Assembly: GCF_014195585.1 (NCBI RefSeq)
Contig: NZ_JACICA010000001.1
Location: 62,001-126,000 of the forward strand
DNA from: Alloprevotella rava
GTDB lineage: Bacteria > Bacteroidota > Bacteroidia > Bacteroidales > Bacteroidaceae
Reading direction: 5' to 3'
Length of the DNA: 64,000 nucleotides
The position numbers and the translations under genes were made by a program. The notes below the pieces were generated by a model. That model saw only the letters and a program-made list of their open reading frames with translations, made no database searches and was not told the origin of the DNA. Positions 8,104 through 17,858 of the stretch are shown one piece after another (within the stretch, counting starts at the first letter, position 1; each line of letters starts with the position of its first letter).

Positions 8104-11100
8104 TTATCCAATTTTATATTCTAGGCACGGACTTTCTTCTAGGAAAGTAATAAGATCTGTGTCTACAAGTGCAAAGCAACTTTGCGACATCAGTTGGACG
8201 TTCATCTTTGTTTCATCGTCGTAAACGTGGAATATAACTTCTGTGTGACCTTCATCGCGACTCATTATCGATGCAAGTTCTGCAGCGGTGCTTTGGTCTA
8301 AGCGATTCAAGTGAATAGTTATATTGATGCGTTGAATAATTTTATCTTTCACGTCACCTAAGAACTCTACTTTTCGGACTTGTACTTCATATTCATCTTG
8401 ATTGTAGCGTTTTGTTCCAACAAAAGCCGTGATGAATACGGAATTACCAATGTTCATATAACCACTCCAGCGAGCCCAGTCTTCACCCCAGAATGCAATT
8501 TCGCCACTACCGCTATAGTCTTCTATCGTAACAAAACCATAGGGATTTCCTGTTTTTTTAGTGAAGCCCGTTCGTATATTGGTAACGATGCCTCCAAGTG
8601 TGATGTCGCGTTTAGCCAACGCTGAGACATCTTCTAATTCGGGCATTCTAGTTGTGCATACCTTCTCAATGATGACTTTGAAGTTGTCGAGAGGATGCCC
8701 TGAAATGTAAATACCAATAAGATCGCGCTCTTTGTTAAGTTTCTCTAAGTTGCTCCACTCTGGAAGGCCTTGAGGAATCATTGGCTTAGAGATTTCAATA
8801 GCATTGAAGTCTCCAAAGAGAGAATTTTGCGCTGTATTGTTTTCCATCTGGAATTGTTGGCCGTAGCGAACAAGGATATCAATAAATGTTTCTCCATTCT
8901 CGCCTTTTTCAACAAACTGTTCACGAGCTATGCCAAAGCTGTCGAAAGCTCCTGCTATTGCAAGGTTTTCGATATTCTTCTTGTTACAACTCGAAAGGTC
9001 AATGCGCTCCACAAAGTCGTAGATGTCCTTGAATTCTCCGTTTTCCTTTCGTTCTGCAATAATATTTTTCATTGCCGCCTCTCCGCAACCTTTAATTGCA
9101 GCGAGCCCGAAGCGAATTTTGCTATGATGATTGACGCTGAACTTCATCATCGATTCGTTGATGTCTGGACCGAGGGTGTCGATTCCTAAGCGTTTGCATT
9201 CGTCCATCAACTTCGTGAGTGTAGTGATATTAGTTAACCACGAGTTCATGTCGCCTGCCATAAATTGTGCAGGGTAGTGAGCTTTTAGGTATCCCGTTTG
9301 GTAAGCTATCCAAGCATAGCAAGCTGCGTGACTCTTATTGAAAGCGTAAGAAGCAAAGGCGCGCCAGTCATTCCAAATTTTCTCCAGCGTTTTTTCTTCA
9401 TAACCTTTCTTTGTTCCGCCTTTGATAAATTTAGGGTACATATGGTTTAGCTTATCGATGAGCTTCTTACCCATAGCTTTGCGCAACGTATCGCTTTCTC
9501 CACGGGTGAAGTCGGCAATTTCACGACTTAACAACATCACCTGTTCTTGATAAACGGTGATTCCATAAGTATCCCTCAAGTATTTCTCCATGCAAGGCAG
9601 GTCGTAAGTAATAGGCTCTTCACCGTGTTTACGCTTAATGAATGAAGGAATATATGCAATAGGTCCTGGACGGTAGAGCGCATTCATGGCAATAAGGTCG
9701 CCTATACAGTTAGGCTGCAATTCACGTAGATACTTTTGCATACCTGGGGACTCGAACTGGAACGTACCAATTGTTTCCCCACGGCTGAAGAGTGCGTAGG
9801 TTTCTTCATCGTCGAGAGGAATTTTTTCAATATCTACCTCAATGCCAAGACTATCGTGAATATTCTCTAAGGTGTCCTTAATAATTGTCAAGGTTTTTAA
9901 CCCTAAGAAGTCCATCTTAATGAGGCCTGTTTCCTCAATGACGCGACCTTCGTACTGCGTGCAATGAAGTTTTTCTCCCGTCTGTTTGTCTTCAGCCGTA
10001 GATATAGGTACCCAATCGCTGATTTTATCACGGCAGATGATAAATCCGCAGGCGTGTACGCCCGTGTTGCGAACATTGCCCTCTAGCATGCGGGCATAAC
10101 GAATCGTGTCACGCATGAGCGGATTGGGAGATGTCTCTGCTTCGCGAAGTTCGGGAATAGCCTTTATGCAATTATCTAAGTTCATCTTAGGCGACTTCCC
10201 GTCGGGTCCTTCAGGGAGTTTATCGGGGATGAGTTTGCAGAGGCGGTTACTTTCGGCGAGTGGTAACTTTTGCACACGGGCTACGTCCTTGAGAGCCAAT
10301 TTTGTAGCCATCGTGCCGTATGTAATAATGTGTGCGCATTTTTCTTCTCCATATTTTTGTGTTACCCAATCCAGCACGCGGCCTCGACCGTCATCATCGA
10401 AGTCAACATCAATATCGGGTAAAGATATACGGTCGGGGTTGAGAAAACGCTCAAACAGTAAGTCGTAGGCAATAGGGTCAAGCTGTGTGATTCCCAAACA
10501 ATAGGCTACGCAACTTCCTGCGGCAGAACCGCGTCCTGGTCCCACGCTAACATTCAATTCTTTGCGTGCTGCATTGATATAGTCTTGCACAATGAGGAAG
10601 TAACCCGGAAATCCCATGGTCTTCATTATGTGCAATTCGAAGTTGATGCGTTCTTTTACCACATCACTCAGGGGCTCGCCATATCGTGCAATAGCTCCTT
10701 CGTAGGATATTTTGGCAAGATAGTCAGCTTCAAACTTGATTCGGTAGAGTTTGTCGTATCCACCAAGATTCTCAATTTTTTTACGACCCTCCTCCTCGCT
10801 CATGATCTCATTCCCGTTCTCATCGCGAGTAAATTCTTTGAAAAGGTCTTCTTCTGTTAAGCGTTGGCGATATTCCTCTTCTGTTCCAAAACTTTCAGGA
10901 ATGGCAAAGTTTGGCATGATAGGAGAGTGGTCAATACTATATGTTTCTATCTTGTCGCAAATCTCGCATGTGTTTTGTATTGCTTCGGGAATATCACAGA
11001 AAATCTCATTCATTTCCCGTTGCGTCTTAAACCACTCCTGCTTGGTGTACATCATTCTTTTAGGATCGTCTAGGTCTCTGCCTGTCGAAAGGCATATCAG

Positions 11101-11955
11101 GCGATCGTGCGCCTCTGCGTTCTCTTCTTCTACAAAGTGTACGTCGTTAGTACATACAAGTTTGATGTTGTGTTTGTGAGCAATGTCTATAAGGGCTTTA
11201 TTTGCTCGTTGCTGTAAACTAAAAGTTTCTTTATTTGCATTGATTGTTTTATCTTTTACTTCATGCCGTTGAAGCTCAAGATAGTAATCATCGCCAAAGA
11301 TATTCTTAAACCATAAAGCCGCTTGTTCCGCACCTTCAAAATCATCGTGGAGAGCTTTTGATGGAACTTCACCAGCAATACAAGCAGAACAAATAATGAG
11401 TCCTTCATGGTGTTTTTCCAATTCGTCATGATCTGTACGCGGCCGCATATAGAAACCATCCACCCAAGATTTTGAAACCAGTTTGATAAGATTATGATAC
11501 CCTTTCTCGTTTTTTGCTAAAACTATCAAGTGATTACCACCTTGGTCTTGCCGTCCTTCTTTTAGCGTCATGGAACGTCGAGCTACATACATTTCACAGC
11601 CAAAAATTGGCTTGAAATTAGCGCGGCGCTCCAAAAGAGGCATTTGTGCTTCAATATTTTTCAGAAGCTCTTCGTCAGACATGCCTGCATTCGGATCTTC
11701 TTCTGGACGTTTGTATATGCCCGCTTGAAGGGCTTCCATTTTTGCCTGAGCGGCAGCTAATTCGTCTTTGGCTTTTTTGATTTCTTTCTTAGAAGTGTTG
11801 AAAAAATCCTTGATACCCATCATGTTTCCATGATCGGTAATAGCCATTCCCCTCATTCCGTCTTTCATAGCCTTTTTCAAGAGGGCAGAAATTGAGGATT
11901 GTCCGTCAAGAATAGAGTATTGAGTGTGAACGTGTAAGTGTACGAAATCTTCCAT
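8104..11955 (-). CDS. dnaE: DNA polymerase III alpha subunit
   Basis: This is the replicative polymerase catalytic subunit, about 1283 residues. I chose the ATG giving MEDFVHLHVHTQYSILDG because it opens directly into the PHP domain. The frame runs 32 codons further upstream, but that stretch contains the likely promoter and has no conserved look. The PHP domain (HLHVHTQYS, AITDHGNMMG) is followed by the C-family palm with LPDIDVDFDDDGR, which contains the catalytic aspartates. Thumb and fingers follow (YQEQVMLLSREIADF, FNKSHAACYAWIAYQTGYLK). An OB fold (ITLGGIVTNIRTGFTKKTG) lies near the C terminus. An insertion of about 45 residues rich in charged residues sits within the PHP domain. trxA follows on the same strand. 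Confidence 0.96.
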   Translation of the reverse strand: MEDFVHLHVHTQYSILDGQSSISALLKKAMKDGMRGMAITDHGNMMGIKDFFNTSKKEIKKAKDELAAAQAKMEALQAGIYKRPEEDPNAGMSDEELLKNIEAQMPLLERRANFKPIFGCEMYVARRSMTLKEGRQDQGGNHLIVLAKNEKGYHNLIKLVSKSWVDGFYMRPRTDHDELEKHHEGLIICSACIAGEVPSKALHDDFEGAEQAALWFKNIFGDDYYLELQRHEVKDKTINANKETFSLQQRANKALIDIAHKHNIKLVCTNDVHFVEEENAEAHDRLICLSTGRDLDDPKRMMYTKQEWFKTQREMNEIFCDIPEAIQNTCEICDKIETYSIDHSPIMPNFAIPESFGTEEEYRQRLTEEDLFKEFTRDENGNEIMSEEEGRKKIENLGGYDKLYRIKFEADYLAKISYEGAIARYGEPLSDVVKERINFELHIMKTMGFPGYFLIVQDYINAARKELNVSVGPGRGSAAGSCVAYCLGITQLDPIAYDLLFERFLNPDRISLPDIDVDFDDDGRGRVLDWVTQKYGEEKCAHIITYGTMATKLALKDVARVQKLPLAESNRLCKLIPDKLPEGPDGKSPKMNLDNCIKAIPELREAETSPNPLMRDTIRYARMLEGNVRNTGVHACGFIICRDKISDWVPISTAEDKQTGEKLHCTQYEGRVIEETGLIKMDFLGLKTLTIIKDTLENIHDSLGIEVDIEKIPLDDEETYALFSRGETIGTFQFESPGMQKYLRELQPNCIGDLIAMNALYRPGPIAYIPSFIKRKHGEEPITYDLPCMEKYLRDTYGITVYQEQVMLLSREIADFTRGESDTLRKAMGKKLIDKLNHMYPKFIKGGTKKGYEEKTLEKIWNDWRAFASYAFNKSHAACYAWIAYQTGYLKAHYPAQFMAGDMNSWLTNITTLTKLMDECKRLGIDTLGPDINESMMKFSVNHHSKIRFGLAAIKGCGEAAMKNIIAERKENGEFKDIYDFVERIDLSSCNKKNIENLAIAGAFDSFGIAREQFVEKGENGETFIDILVRYGQQFQMENNTAQNSLFGDFNAIEISKPMIPQGLPEWSNLEKLNKERDLIGIYISGHPLDNFKVIIEKVCTTRMPELEDVSALAKRDITLGGIVTNIRTGFTKKTGNPYGFVTIEDYSGSGEIAFWGEDWARWSGYMNIGNSVFITAFVGTKRYNQDEYEVQVRKVEFLGDVKDKIIQRINITIHLNRLDQSTAAELASIMSRDEGHTEVIFHVYDDETKMNVQLMSQSCFALVDTDLITFLEESPCLEYKIG

Positions 11956-11975
11956 GTCTGTTATGATAGAGTTTC

Positions 11976-11983
11976 CAAAAGTA
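11976..11983 (-). promoter_or_regulatory. -7 box (TACTTTTG) for dnaE
   Basis: On the minus strand TACTTTTG matches TAnnTTTG about 20 bases upstream of the chosen dnaE ATG, which supports that start over the longer frame. No clear -33 TTTG is present. Confidence 0.5.
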
Positions 11984-12064
11984 CGAAGAAAATATAGAAT
12001 AGTGAATACTCTATAAACACTTGCCGTCTTTTTAGTACTCTCTCTTACCAAGGAATGTGGAATT

Positions 12065-12221
12065 TTGTTGTCACGTTGTCACAGGTGTGTAAAATTGTTG
12101 ATATACAATGTTTTAATTGTGTGACGATGAAAGTTTTTGTTGTCACACCGTTGTCACGCGCATAATGTGTACGCTTTCAGTTGGTTATGGCTGAAGTGTG
12201 ACAACATGACGACGTGACAAC
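12065..12221. repeat. Palindromic GTTGTCAC/GTGACAAC module, copy 1
   Basis: Three clusters of the motif lie in about 157 bases: TTGTTGTCACGTTGTCAC, then TTGTCACACCGTTGTCACG, then the inverted GTGTGACAACATGACGACGTGACAAC. The outer clusters can pair into a long stem. A second copy with the same spacing, offset by at most one base, lies at 33082-33237. In both copies the 21-bp CAATAAGG array begins exactly 225 bases after the first TTGTTGTCAC. No ORF of interest covers it. The family is unknown to me. Confidence 0.8.
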
Positions 12222-12289
12222 AAAAAAATAAGAACGGGAGAGGGGAAGGATGCTTCTTGATATCGCTTTCCATATTGCAGCCGTAACTA

Positions 12290-12360
12290 CAATAATGGCG
12301 TCAGCTGACGCAATAAGGATGTCAGCTGATAGCCTTATTGTATTCCCAAACGCAATAAGG
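12290..12360. repeat. 21-bp CAATAAGG module array, copy A
   Basis: CAATAA(T)GG boxes at 12290, 12311 and 12353 and an inverted CCTTATTG at 12333 lie on a 21-bp grid (the first box is imperfect). The second and third boxes enclose TCAGCTGA, making a near-perfect hairpin. The rest of the 689-base gap between dnaE and moxR (11956-12644) holds the GTTGTCAC module, promoter boxes at either end and nothing else I can identify. Confidence 0.85.
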
Positions 12361-12609
12361 ATGTTTGAGAGAATATAAATAATCAAAAGTGCGCGAAAAG
12401 AACTTTGATTTACTTAAGTAGCTGTGTGCAATTTTATTGTAATTCTTCTTGAGTGTTTTTGAGAGAGTCTAAAAAAGCACGACTTTGAGCGTATAAGTTT
12501 CTTCTCTAAATGTTGAAATAAGGAGAGAAAAGTTTGCTTTGCTAGTCTTGAAGATATCGTCTTTCTTGCTTTTTTGCACTTTTTATAGATGCCTTCAAGG
12601 GAAAAGGAC

Positions 12610-12617
12610 TACTTTTG
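12610..12617 (+). promoter_or_regulatory. -7 box (TACTTTTG) for moxR/bat cluster
   Basis: TACTTTTG matches TAnnTTTG about 28 bases upstream of the moxR-type ATG and is the only such box near it. The -33 region has no clear TTTG. Confidence 0.5.
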
Positions 12618-12644
12618 TCTGCAAAATAAAATCGACTTATTAAT

Positions 12645-13643
12645 ATGGCAGAATCAGTAGATATTCGAGAATTAAACGCGCAAATCGAGGCTCAAACAGG
12701 CTTCGTAACAGATTTGGAAAAAGGAATGTCGGAAGTCATAATAGGGCAGAAACATCTAGTTCGTTCTTTGCTCATTGGCTTGCTTAGTAATGGTCATGTG
12801 CTTCTGGAAGGTGCTCCAGGACTTGCCAAAACTTTAGCCATTAAGACGCTGGCGAAACTCATAGATGCAGGCTTTAGTCGCATCCAGTTTACGCCCGATC
12901 TCTTGCCTTCTGATGTTATAGGTACGCTTATCTATAGTCAGCGCGATGAACGTTTTGAGACAAAGAAAGGCCCCATCTTTGCGAATTTTGTTTTAGCAGA
13001 TGAGATCAACCGTGCTCCGGCAAAGGTGCAGAGTGCGCTACTCGAAGCGATGCAAGAACACCAAGTGACGATTGGCGACACCTCTTATTCTTTGCCCAAT
13101 CCTTTCTTGGTTTTGGCCACGCAGAATCCGATAGAGCAGGAAGGAACTTACGAACTTCCTGAAGCCCAGGTGGATCGTTTTATGCTGAAGGCATTGGTTG
13201 ATTATCCCACTCTGGAAGAAGAAAAGACCATAGTTCGCTCTCATCTCAAGGCGGATTATTCAGAAGAGGTTCGTGCTGTTATTGATGTGGAAGGCATAAT
13301 AAAAGCCCGCGAGGTTGTAAAGCAGGTTTATGTGGACGAACGCATCGAACAATATGTGGCCGATATTGTGATGGCTACAAGAAATCCAAAGAATTATGGC
13401 TTGGCCGACTTGAAGAAATATATCAGCTTCGGCGGTTCTCCGCGCGCCAGTATCAATTTGGCTTTGGCAGCGCGCACTACAGCCTTCCTGAAACGCCGCG
13501 GCTATGTAGTGCCAGAAGATGTGCGAGAGGTTGTCTATGATGTTCTGCGTCATCGCATAGGTTTGACCTATGAGGCCGAAGCCGAGGATATGACAGCCGA
13601 TGGCATTATCAAGGCTATTGTTGATAAGGTTGAAGTGCCCTAA
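12645..13643 (+). CDS. moxR: MoxR-family AAA+ ATPase
   Basis: This 332-residue MoxR-type AAA+ chaperone-like ATPase has Walker A in EGAPGLAKTLAIKTL, Walker B plus sensor in VLADEINRAPAKVQSALLEAMQE, and ATQNPIEQEGTYELPEAQ with the family Arg finger region. The C-terminal lid domain follows. MoxR ATPases assist maturation or activation of von Willebrand factor A (VWA) proteins. Here it opens a cluster with a DUF58 protein and two VWA membrane proteins, the arrangement of the Bacteroides aerotolerance (bat) operon. Confidence 0.93.
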   Translation: MAESVDIRELNAQIEAQTGFVTDLEKGMSEVIIGQKHLVRSLLIGLLSNGHVLLEGAPGLAKTLAIKTLAKLIDAGFSRIQFTPDLLPSDVIGTLIYSQRDERFETKKGPIFANFVLADEINRAPAKVQSALLEAMQEHQVTIGDTSYSLPNPFLVLATQNPIEQEGTYELPEAQVDRFMLKALVDYPTLEEEKTIVRSHLKADYSEEVRAVIDVEGIIKAREVVKQVYVDERIEQYVADIVMATRNPKNYGLADLKKYISFGGSPRASINLALAARTTAFLKRRGYVVPEDVREVVYDVLRHRIGLTYEAEAEDMTADGIIKAIVDKVEVP

Positions 13644-13762
13644 ATTCTTTATAGACAGTTTCTTTAACAGGAATGGCATTTTTAGGAACAAATTTGAGAA
13701 ACTGCGGCATATAAATAATAAGATGAAAGTAGGAAGAGAGTAAAATCCCAAGACGAGGTATA

Positions 13763-14629
13763 GTGGATACAGAAGAATTATTGAAGAAAGTAAAGCGCAT
13801 AGAGCTTAAAACTCGCGCTTTGACAAATAATGTATTTGCAGGTGAATATCGGTCGGCTTTCAAAGGTAGAGGAATGTCGTTTGCTGAAGTGCGTGAATAT
13901 CAGCCAGGAGACGATGTCCGAGACATTGATTGGAATGTAACGGCGCGTACCAATCGTCCTCATATTAAAGTATATGAAGAAGAGCGAGAGTTAACTGTTA
14001 TGTTGCTTATAGACGTGAGCGGTAGTCTTGTTTTTGGTTCGGGAGAGAGTTCTCAACGCGACGTGATCACGGAAATCGCTGCAACGTTGGCTTTCTCTGC
14101 TGCACAAAATAACGATAAAGTGGGAGCCATCTTTTTCTCTGATCAAGTGGAACTCTTCATTCCTCCAAAGAAAGGGCGCAAGCACGTACTTTATATTATC
14201 CGAGAACTACTGAACTTTAAGCCACAGTCGCGCCGTACTGATATTAGTGTTGGCTTAGAGCATCTTATGCGTGCACTTTCACGTCGTAGTATTGCTTTTC
14301 TACTCTCCGATTTTTTAGATTCTAAAGATTATAGTCAGCAACTCCGAATGGTAGCTCATCGTCACGACTTAGTGGCTGTGAGAATTTACGACAATCGTTT
14401 GGTGCAGCTTCCCAATGTGGGCCTCTTGCAAGTGGCGGATGCTGAGACGGGCCATGTGGAATTGTTGGATTCTTCCAGTGAGAAAGTGCGCCTATGGTAT
14501 GAGCGTCATTGGACGAAAGCAAAGAAACATTTAGAAGAAACTTTCAAAAAGAGTGGCGTAGGTTTAGCATCGTTGGCTACCAATGAGGACTACATCGAAG
14601 GTTTGAAGCGTTTGATGCAAAGTCGGTAG
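13763..14629 (+). CDS. DUF58 domain protein of the bat cluster
   Basis: The protein has 288 residues. YRSAFKGRGMSFAEVREYQPGDDVRDIDW is the region that defines DUF58, given here in part; a degenerate VWA-like fold follows with LLIDVSGSLVFGSG as a MIDAS-like DxSxS. No membrane segment is evident. The start is GTG, the only initiator that keeps the conserved N-terminal helix. 119 bases separate it from moxR, longer than other gaps in the cluster. DUF58 proteins regularly pair with MoxR, and a role in cell-envelope stress is inferred from that pairing only. Confidence 0.88.
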   Translation: MDTEELLKKVKRIELKTRALTNNVFAGEYRSAFKGRGMSFAEVREYQPGDDVRDIDWNVTARTNRPHIKVYEEERELTVMLLIDVSGSLVFGSGESSQRDVITEIAATLAFSAAQNNDKVGAIFFSDQVELFIPPKKGRKHVLYIIRELLNFKPQSRRTDISVGLEHLMRALSRRSIAFLLSDFLDSKDYSQQLRMVAHRHDLVAVRIYDNRLVQLPNVGLLQVADAETGHVELLDSSSEKVRLWYERHWTKAKKHLEETFKKSGVGLASLATNEDYIEGLKRLMQSR

Positions 14630-14660
14630 AAAGAAGCAGGATGCATTGGAACTTTCATAA

Positions 14661-15758
14661 ATGAGAAATAACGAGCGAATGAAAATTGTTATTATTCGAA
14701 ATATCCTACTATTACTTGCGTGGGTGGCAGCCTCTGTCACAATGGCGCAGGTTGTTGTTGAATCAAAACTTGATACAGCTGAAATCCGTATTGGAGAGCA
14801 GGTGCAGATACAAGTGAAAGTGACGGCAGGAAAGTCGCAGCGTGTGGTATTTCCCGAGTTTGGGAATGGACAAGAAGTGACCCCTGGCGTTGAGGTGCTA
14901 GCAGGCAGTCGGATAGATACAACTTTATTGAATGCGGGAAAGCGTATAGAACTAAAACGCCGCTATACAGTGACAAGTTTTGATTCCTCGCTCTACAATA
15001 TCGTTCCCTATGTGATGGTGAATGGTGACACTGTGCACTCGCGCAATTCTGTGGGGCTGAAGGTAGGTACAATCCCTGTAGACACCGTTCACTACGATCG
15101 CTTCAACGGCCCTTTTGATCCAGTTGATATGCCCTTTAGTTGGACCTGGCATTTGTGGCTTCTCTCGCTCCTGCTCATTGTGATGCTGGTCTTGGTAGTT
15201 ATGTTGGCCATGCGTTTATCCAACAAAGCCCCTCTTACACGAGTTGTAACGGTGGAGCAACCCGAAGCGCCACACCTTGTGGCAATGAAAGAAATGGAGA
15301 AGATGAAGCAGCAAGTAGATTCCTCTGTCTTATCTCACAAGGAATATTACGAACAACTCACCAATATCTTACGAACGTACATTATGCAACGTTTCGGCAT
15401 CAATGCACGTGAGATGACTTCTCAAGAGATTATTAACGCTTTGATCACATCAAACGACAAGATAGGTTTGCAGGAGTTGCAAGAACTTTTGAGTACAGCC
15501 GACCTTGTTAAGTTTGCCAAATATGAAAGTTCCTTTACTGAAGCTAAACACGGCCTGCTTGTGGCAGTGAACTATGTCAATGAAACCAAACAATCCGAAG
15601 TGGAGACGTCAGCTCAGAAGAAGATGGTTGTTATCGGCGGCGAGCAAAGGCAGCAGCGCATACGTATCGGTATGTATATAGGCTTGGTTCTTTTGTCCCT
15701 GGCTTCCTTAGCTTTGTTGATTTATCTGTTGGAAGAAATTGTGAATACCTTCCTTTGA
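14661..15758 (+). CDS. BatD-like membrane protein of the bat cluster
   Basis: This 365-residue envelope protein has a hydrophobic N-terminal signal ending near VTMAQ, then a beta-rich region (LDTAEIRIGEQVQIQVKV ... RRYTVTSFDSSLYNIVPY) like the N-terminal domain of BatD (oxygen tolerance) proteins. A transmembrane helix lies around residues 160-185, then a helical cytoplasmic segment, and a second transmembrane helix at the C terminus. Either of two in-frame ATGs (first base 14661 or 14679) could start it. It lies 31 bases after DUF58. It is shorter than classical BatD, and the name rests on domain resemblance and context. Confidence 0.7.
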   Translation: MRNNERMKIVIIRNILLLLAWVAASVTMAQVVVESKLDTAEIRIGEQVQIQVKVTAGKSQRVVFPEFGNGQEVTPGVEVLAGSRIDTTLLNAGKRIELKRRYTVTSFDSSLYNIVPYVMVNGDTVHSRNSVGLKVGTIPVDTVHYDRFNGPFDPVDMPFSWTWHLWLLSLLLIVMLVLVVMLAMRLSNKAPLTRVVTVEQPEAPHLVAMKEMEKMKQQVDSSVLSHKEYYEQLTNILRTYIMQRFGINAREMTSQEIINALITSNDKIGLQELQELLSTADLVKFAKYESSFTEAKHGLLVAVNYVNETKQSEVETSAQKKMVVIGGEQRQQRIRIGMYIGLVLLSLASLALLIYLLEEIVNTFL

Positions 15759-15809
15759 TAAGTGCCACGTTTGTATTCTCCATTAACTCTTAAGTAAAAC
15801 GATAGAACA

Positions 15810-16817
15810 ATGACTTTTGAAAGTCCATTATATTTTCTCTTACTTCTGTTGCTAATTCCCTTTGTGGCTTGGCACTTTCTCTTTCACGTGCGGAGGCAAC
15901 CATCGCTGCTTTTCTCTTCAACGGAGTTCATGACCGATATGCCGCGAACTTTGCGCATACGACTGCGGCACGTTCCGTTTTTCCTTCGCATCATTGCTTT
16001 TATAGCATTGGTTGTAGCCCTTGCTCGACCGCAGACTAATACAGCTCTGAGCACCAAGGAAACGGAGGGAATCGATATTATGATGACGATGGACATTTCC
16101 ACGAGTATGCTCATGCCCGATTTGCAGCCTAACCGTATGGAGGCAGCAAAGCAAGTGGCCTATGAGTTTATCAATAATCGTCCCAACGATAATATAGGCT
16201 TGACTCTCTTTGGTGGAGAGGCTTTTACGCAATGTCCGCTCACCACTGACCATGCAACACTTTTAGGTATGTTTCAGAATGTGAGTTGTAACCTTCAAGC
16301 GCAAGGCGTCATTAGCGAAGGAACAGCCATCGGTATGGGTATTGCTTCCGCTGCAGCTCATTTGGAGAAGAGTAAAGCTCCCAGCAAAGTCATCATACTC
16401 TTGACCGATGGTGAAAATAATGCTGGCGATATATCCCCGCTAACAGCTGCAGAAATGGCCAAGAAATTGGGAATCCGCGTTTACACTATTCTTCTAGGCT
16501 CTTCCAGTACCATGCAGCAGGCCGTTGCTACGTTGCCCAACGGAGAAACTTATACTGCTCCGATTGAAACTTCTTCAGACCCGTCAACGCTAAAAGAGAT
16601 AGCCCAGTCAACAGGAGGTATTTTCTACCAAGCTGGCAGCAAGCAAAAACTTCGCGATATTTATAACGATATAGATCAGCTGGAGAAAACAAAACTAAAA
16701 ATTGCCAACTATGATCGCCACTACGAAGCTTACCAGTTGTTTGCTATCATTGCCTTCGTGAGCCTCTTGCTGGAGGTTTTATTGCGCATCACTTGGTTTA
16801 GGCGTATTCCTGAGTAA
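15810..16817 (+). CDS. batA: BatA-like VWA membrane protein
   Basis: The protein has 335 residues. Two N-terminal hydrophobic helices (about residues 5-25 and 50-72), a VWA domain with intact MIDAS motif MDISTSM (DxSxS) and ILLTDGENNAGD, and a C-terminal transmembrane helix (LFAIIAFVSLLLEVLL) form the BatA/BatB architecture. The VWA domain would face the periplasm. Its relation to aerotolerance comes from Bacteroides fragilis bat mutants; the molecular role is not established. Confidence 0.9.
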   Translation: MTFESPLYFLLLLLLIPFVAWHFLFHVRRQPSLLFSSTEFMTDMPRTLRIRLRHVPFFLRIIAFIALVVALARPQTNTALSTKETEGIDIMMTMDISTSMLMPDLQPNRMEAAKQVAYEFINNRPNDNIGLTLFGGEAFTQCPLTTDHATLLGMFQNVSCNLQAQGVISEGTAIGMGIASAAAHLEKSKAPSKVIILLTDGENNAGDISPLTAAEMAKKLGIRVYTILLGSSSTMQQAVATLPNGETYTAPIETSSDPSTLKEIAQSTGGIFYQAGSKQKLRDIYNDIDQLEKTKLKIANYDRHYEAYQLFAIIAFVSLLLEVLLRITWFRRIPE

Positions 16818-16837
16818 AACTTAAAAGCGAAAGTATC

Positions 16838-17854
16838 GTGTTTCATTTTGCAAATCCTGAATATTTATATGGACTGATAGCCGTGCCGCTACTTGTCCTC
16901 TTGTATATATACACCTCTTTCCAACGTGTCAAGAAAGAGCAGCGTTGGGGCAGTCGAAGAATGCTAAAGTCTTTGGTTCCTGGCATTTCTGTTTGGCGAC
17001 CTCTGACAAAGTTTGCCTTGCTTCTCTCAGCTTTGGCCTTGTGCTTAGTGATGCTTGCGCGTCCGCAGATGGGAGCACGGCAAGTCACAAAGGAAAAATT
17101 AGGTATTGAAGTTGCCTTTATGCTTGATATTTCCAATTCGATGCTTTCTGAGGACGTGCAGCCCAATCGTTTGGAACGGGCAAAACTGCTTGTTTCCACG
17201 ATGATAGATAGGATGCAGAATGATAAGGTTTCGCTGGGTGTTTTCGCAGGAGAAGCCTATCCGCAATTGCCTATCACCACAGATTACGCTTCGGCAAAAG
17301 TTTTTCTCAACGCCATCTCCACAAATATGGTCACCTCGCAAGGCACAAATATAGGCGCGGCCATACGTTTAGCTGATAAGAGTTTTACAGATGCAAAGAA
17401 TGTAGGGAAAGCCATTATCTTAATCACCGATGGCGAAGACCATGAAGGCGGAGCAGTTGAGGCTGCGCAGGAGGTGGCTAAAGAGGGGCGACAACTTTTT
17501 GTGTTAGGAGTTGGTTCAACAGAGGGAACGCAGATTCCCACGCCTGAAGGGCCGCTGCAAGATGAAAACGGACAACCCGTTATCACACGACTAAATGAGG
17601 AAATGTGTAAGGAGCTGTCGAAGGCAGGTAAAGGACTGTATTTCCATATCGATAATACGAGCAATGCCCAAACGCAGTTGCAACATGAACTCGATCAAAT
17701 GCAGCACGCCCCACTAAAAGACACAGAAACGGCCTACAATGAGCAATTTCAGGCCATAGGGCTTATTGTCTTGCTTTTATTGATAATGGATTTTTTTATG
17801 TTTGAGACGCAGAATCCCTGGATTGACCGTCTGCATATCTTTAGAAAGAAGTAG
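16838..17854 (+). CDS. batB: BatB-like VWA membrane protein
   Basis: This 338-residue protein has the same architecture as the preceding gene: helices near residues 5-25 and 60-80, VWA MIDAS in MLDISNSM, IILITDGEDHEGGA, and a C-terminal transmembrane helix (IGLIVLLLLIMDFFMF). The start is GTG, 20 bases after the batA stop, and the protein ends 4 bases before the batC ATG. BatA and BatB are thought to form a complex with BatC; here the tight spacing supports co-translation. Confidence 0.9.
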   Translation: MFHFANPEYLYGLIAVPLLVLLYIYTSFQRVKKEQRWGSRRMLKSLVPGISVWRPLTKFALLLSALALCLVMLARPQMGARQVTKEKLGIEVAFMLDISNSMLSEDVQPNRLERAKLLVSTMIDRMQNDKVSLGVFAGEAYPQLPITTDYASAKVFLNAISTNMVTSQGTNIGAAIRLADKSFTDAKNVGKAIILITDGEDHEGGAVEAAQEVAKEGRQLFVLGVGSTEGTQIPTPEGPLQDENGQPVITRLNEEMCKELSKAGKGLYFHIDNTSNAQTQLQHELDQMQHAPLKDTETAYNEQFQAIGLIVLLLLIMDFFMFETQNPWIDRLHIFRKK

Positions 17855-17858
17855 TAGT

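Noticed and set aside
11956-12051. Upstream extension of dnaE by 32 codons
   Set aside because: It contains a -7 promoter box, and the shorter start opens directly into the PHP domain.
12290-12360. The 21-bp arrays as CRISPR arrays
   Set aside because: The repeated core is only about 8 bp, one unit is inverted, spacers are about 13 bp, and no cas gene is present.
12177-12386. A small protein with seven-residue periodicity (TIRLSAD-like) encoded by the repeat array
   Set aside because: The heptad arises because the 21-bp DNA period equals seven codons. The frame is broken or on different strands in other copies.
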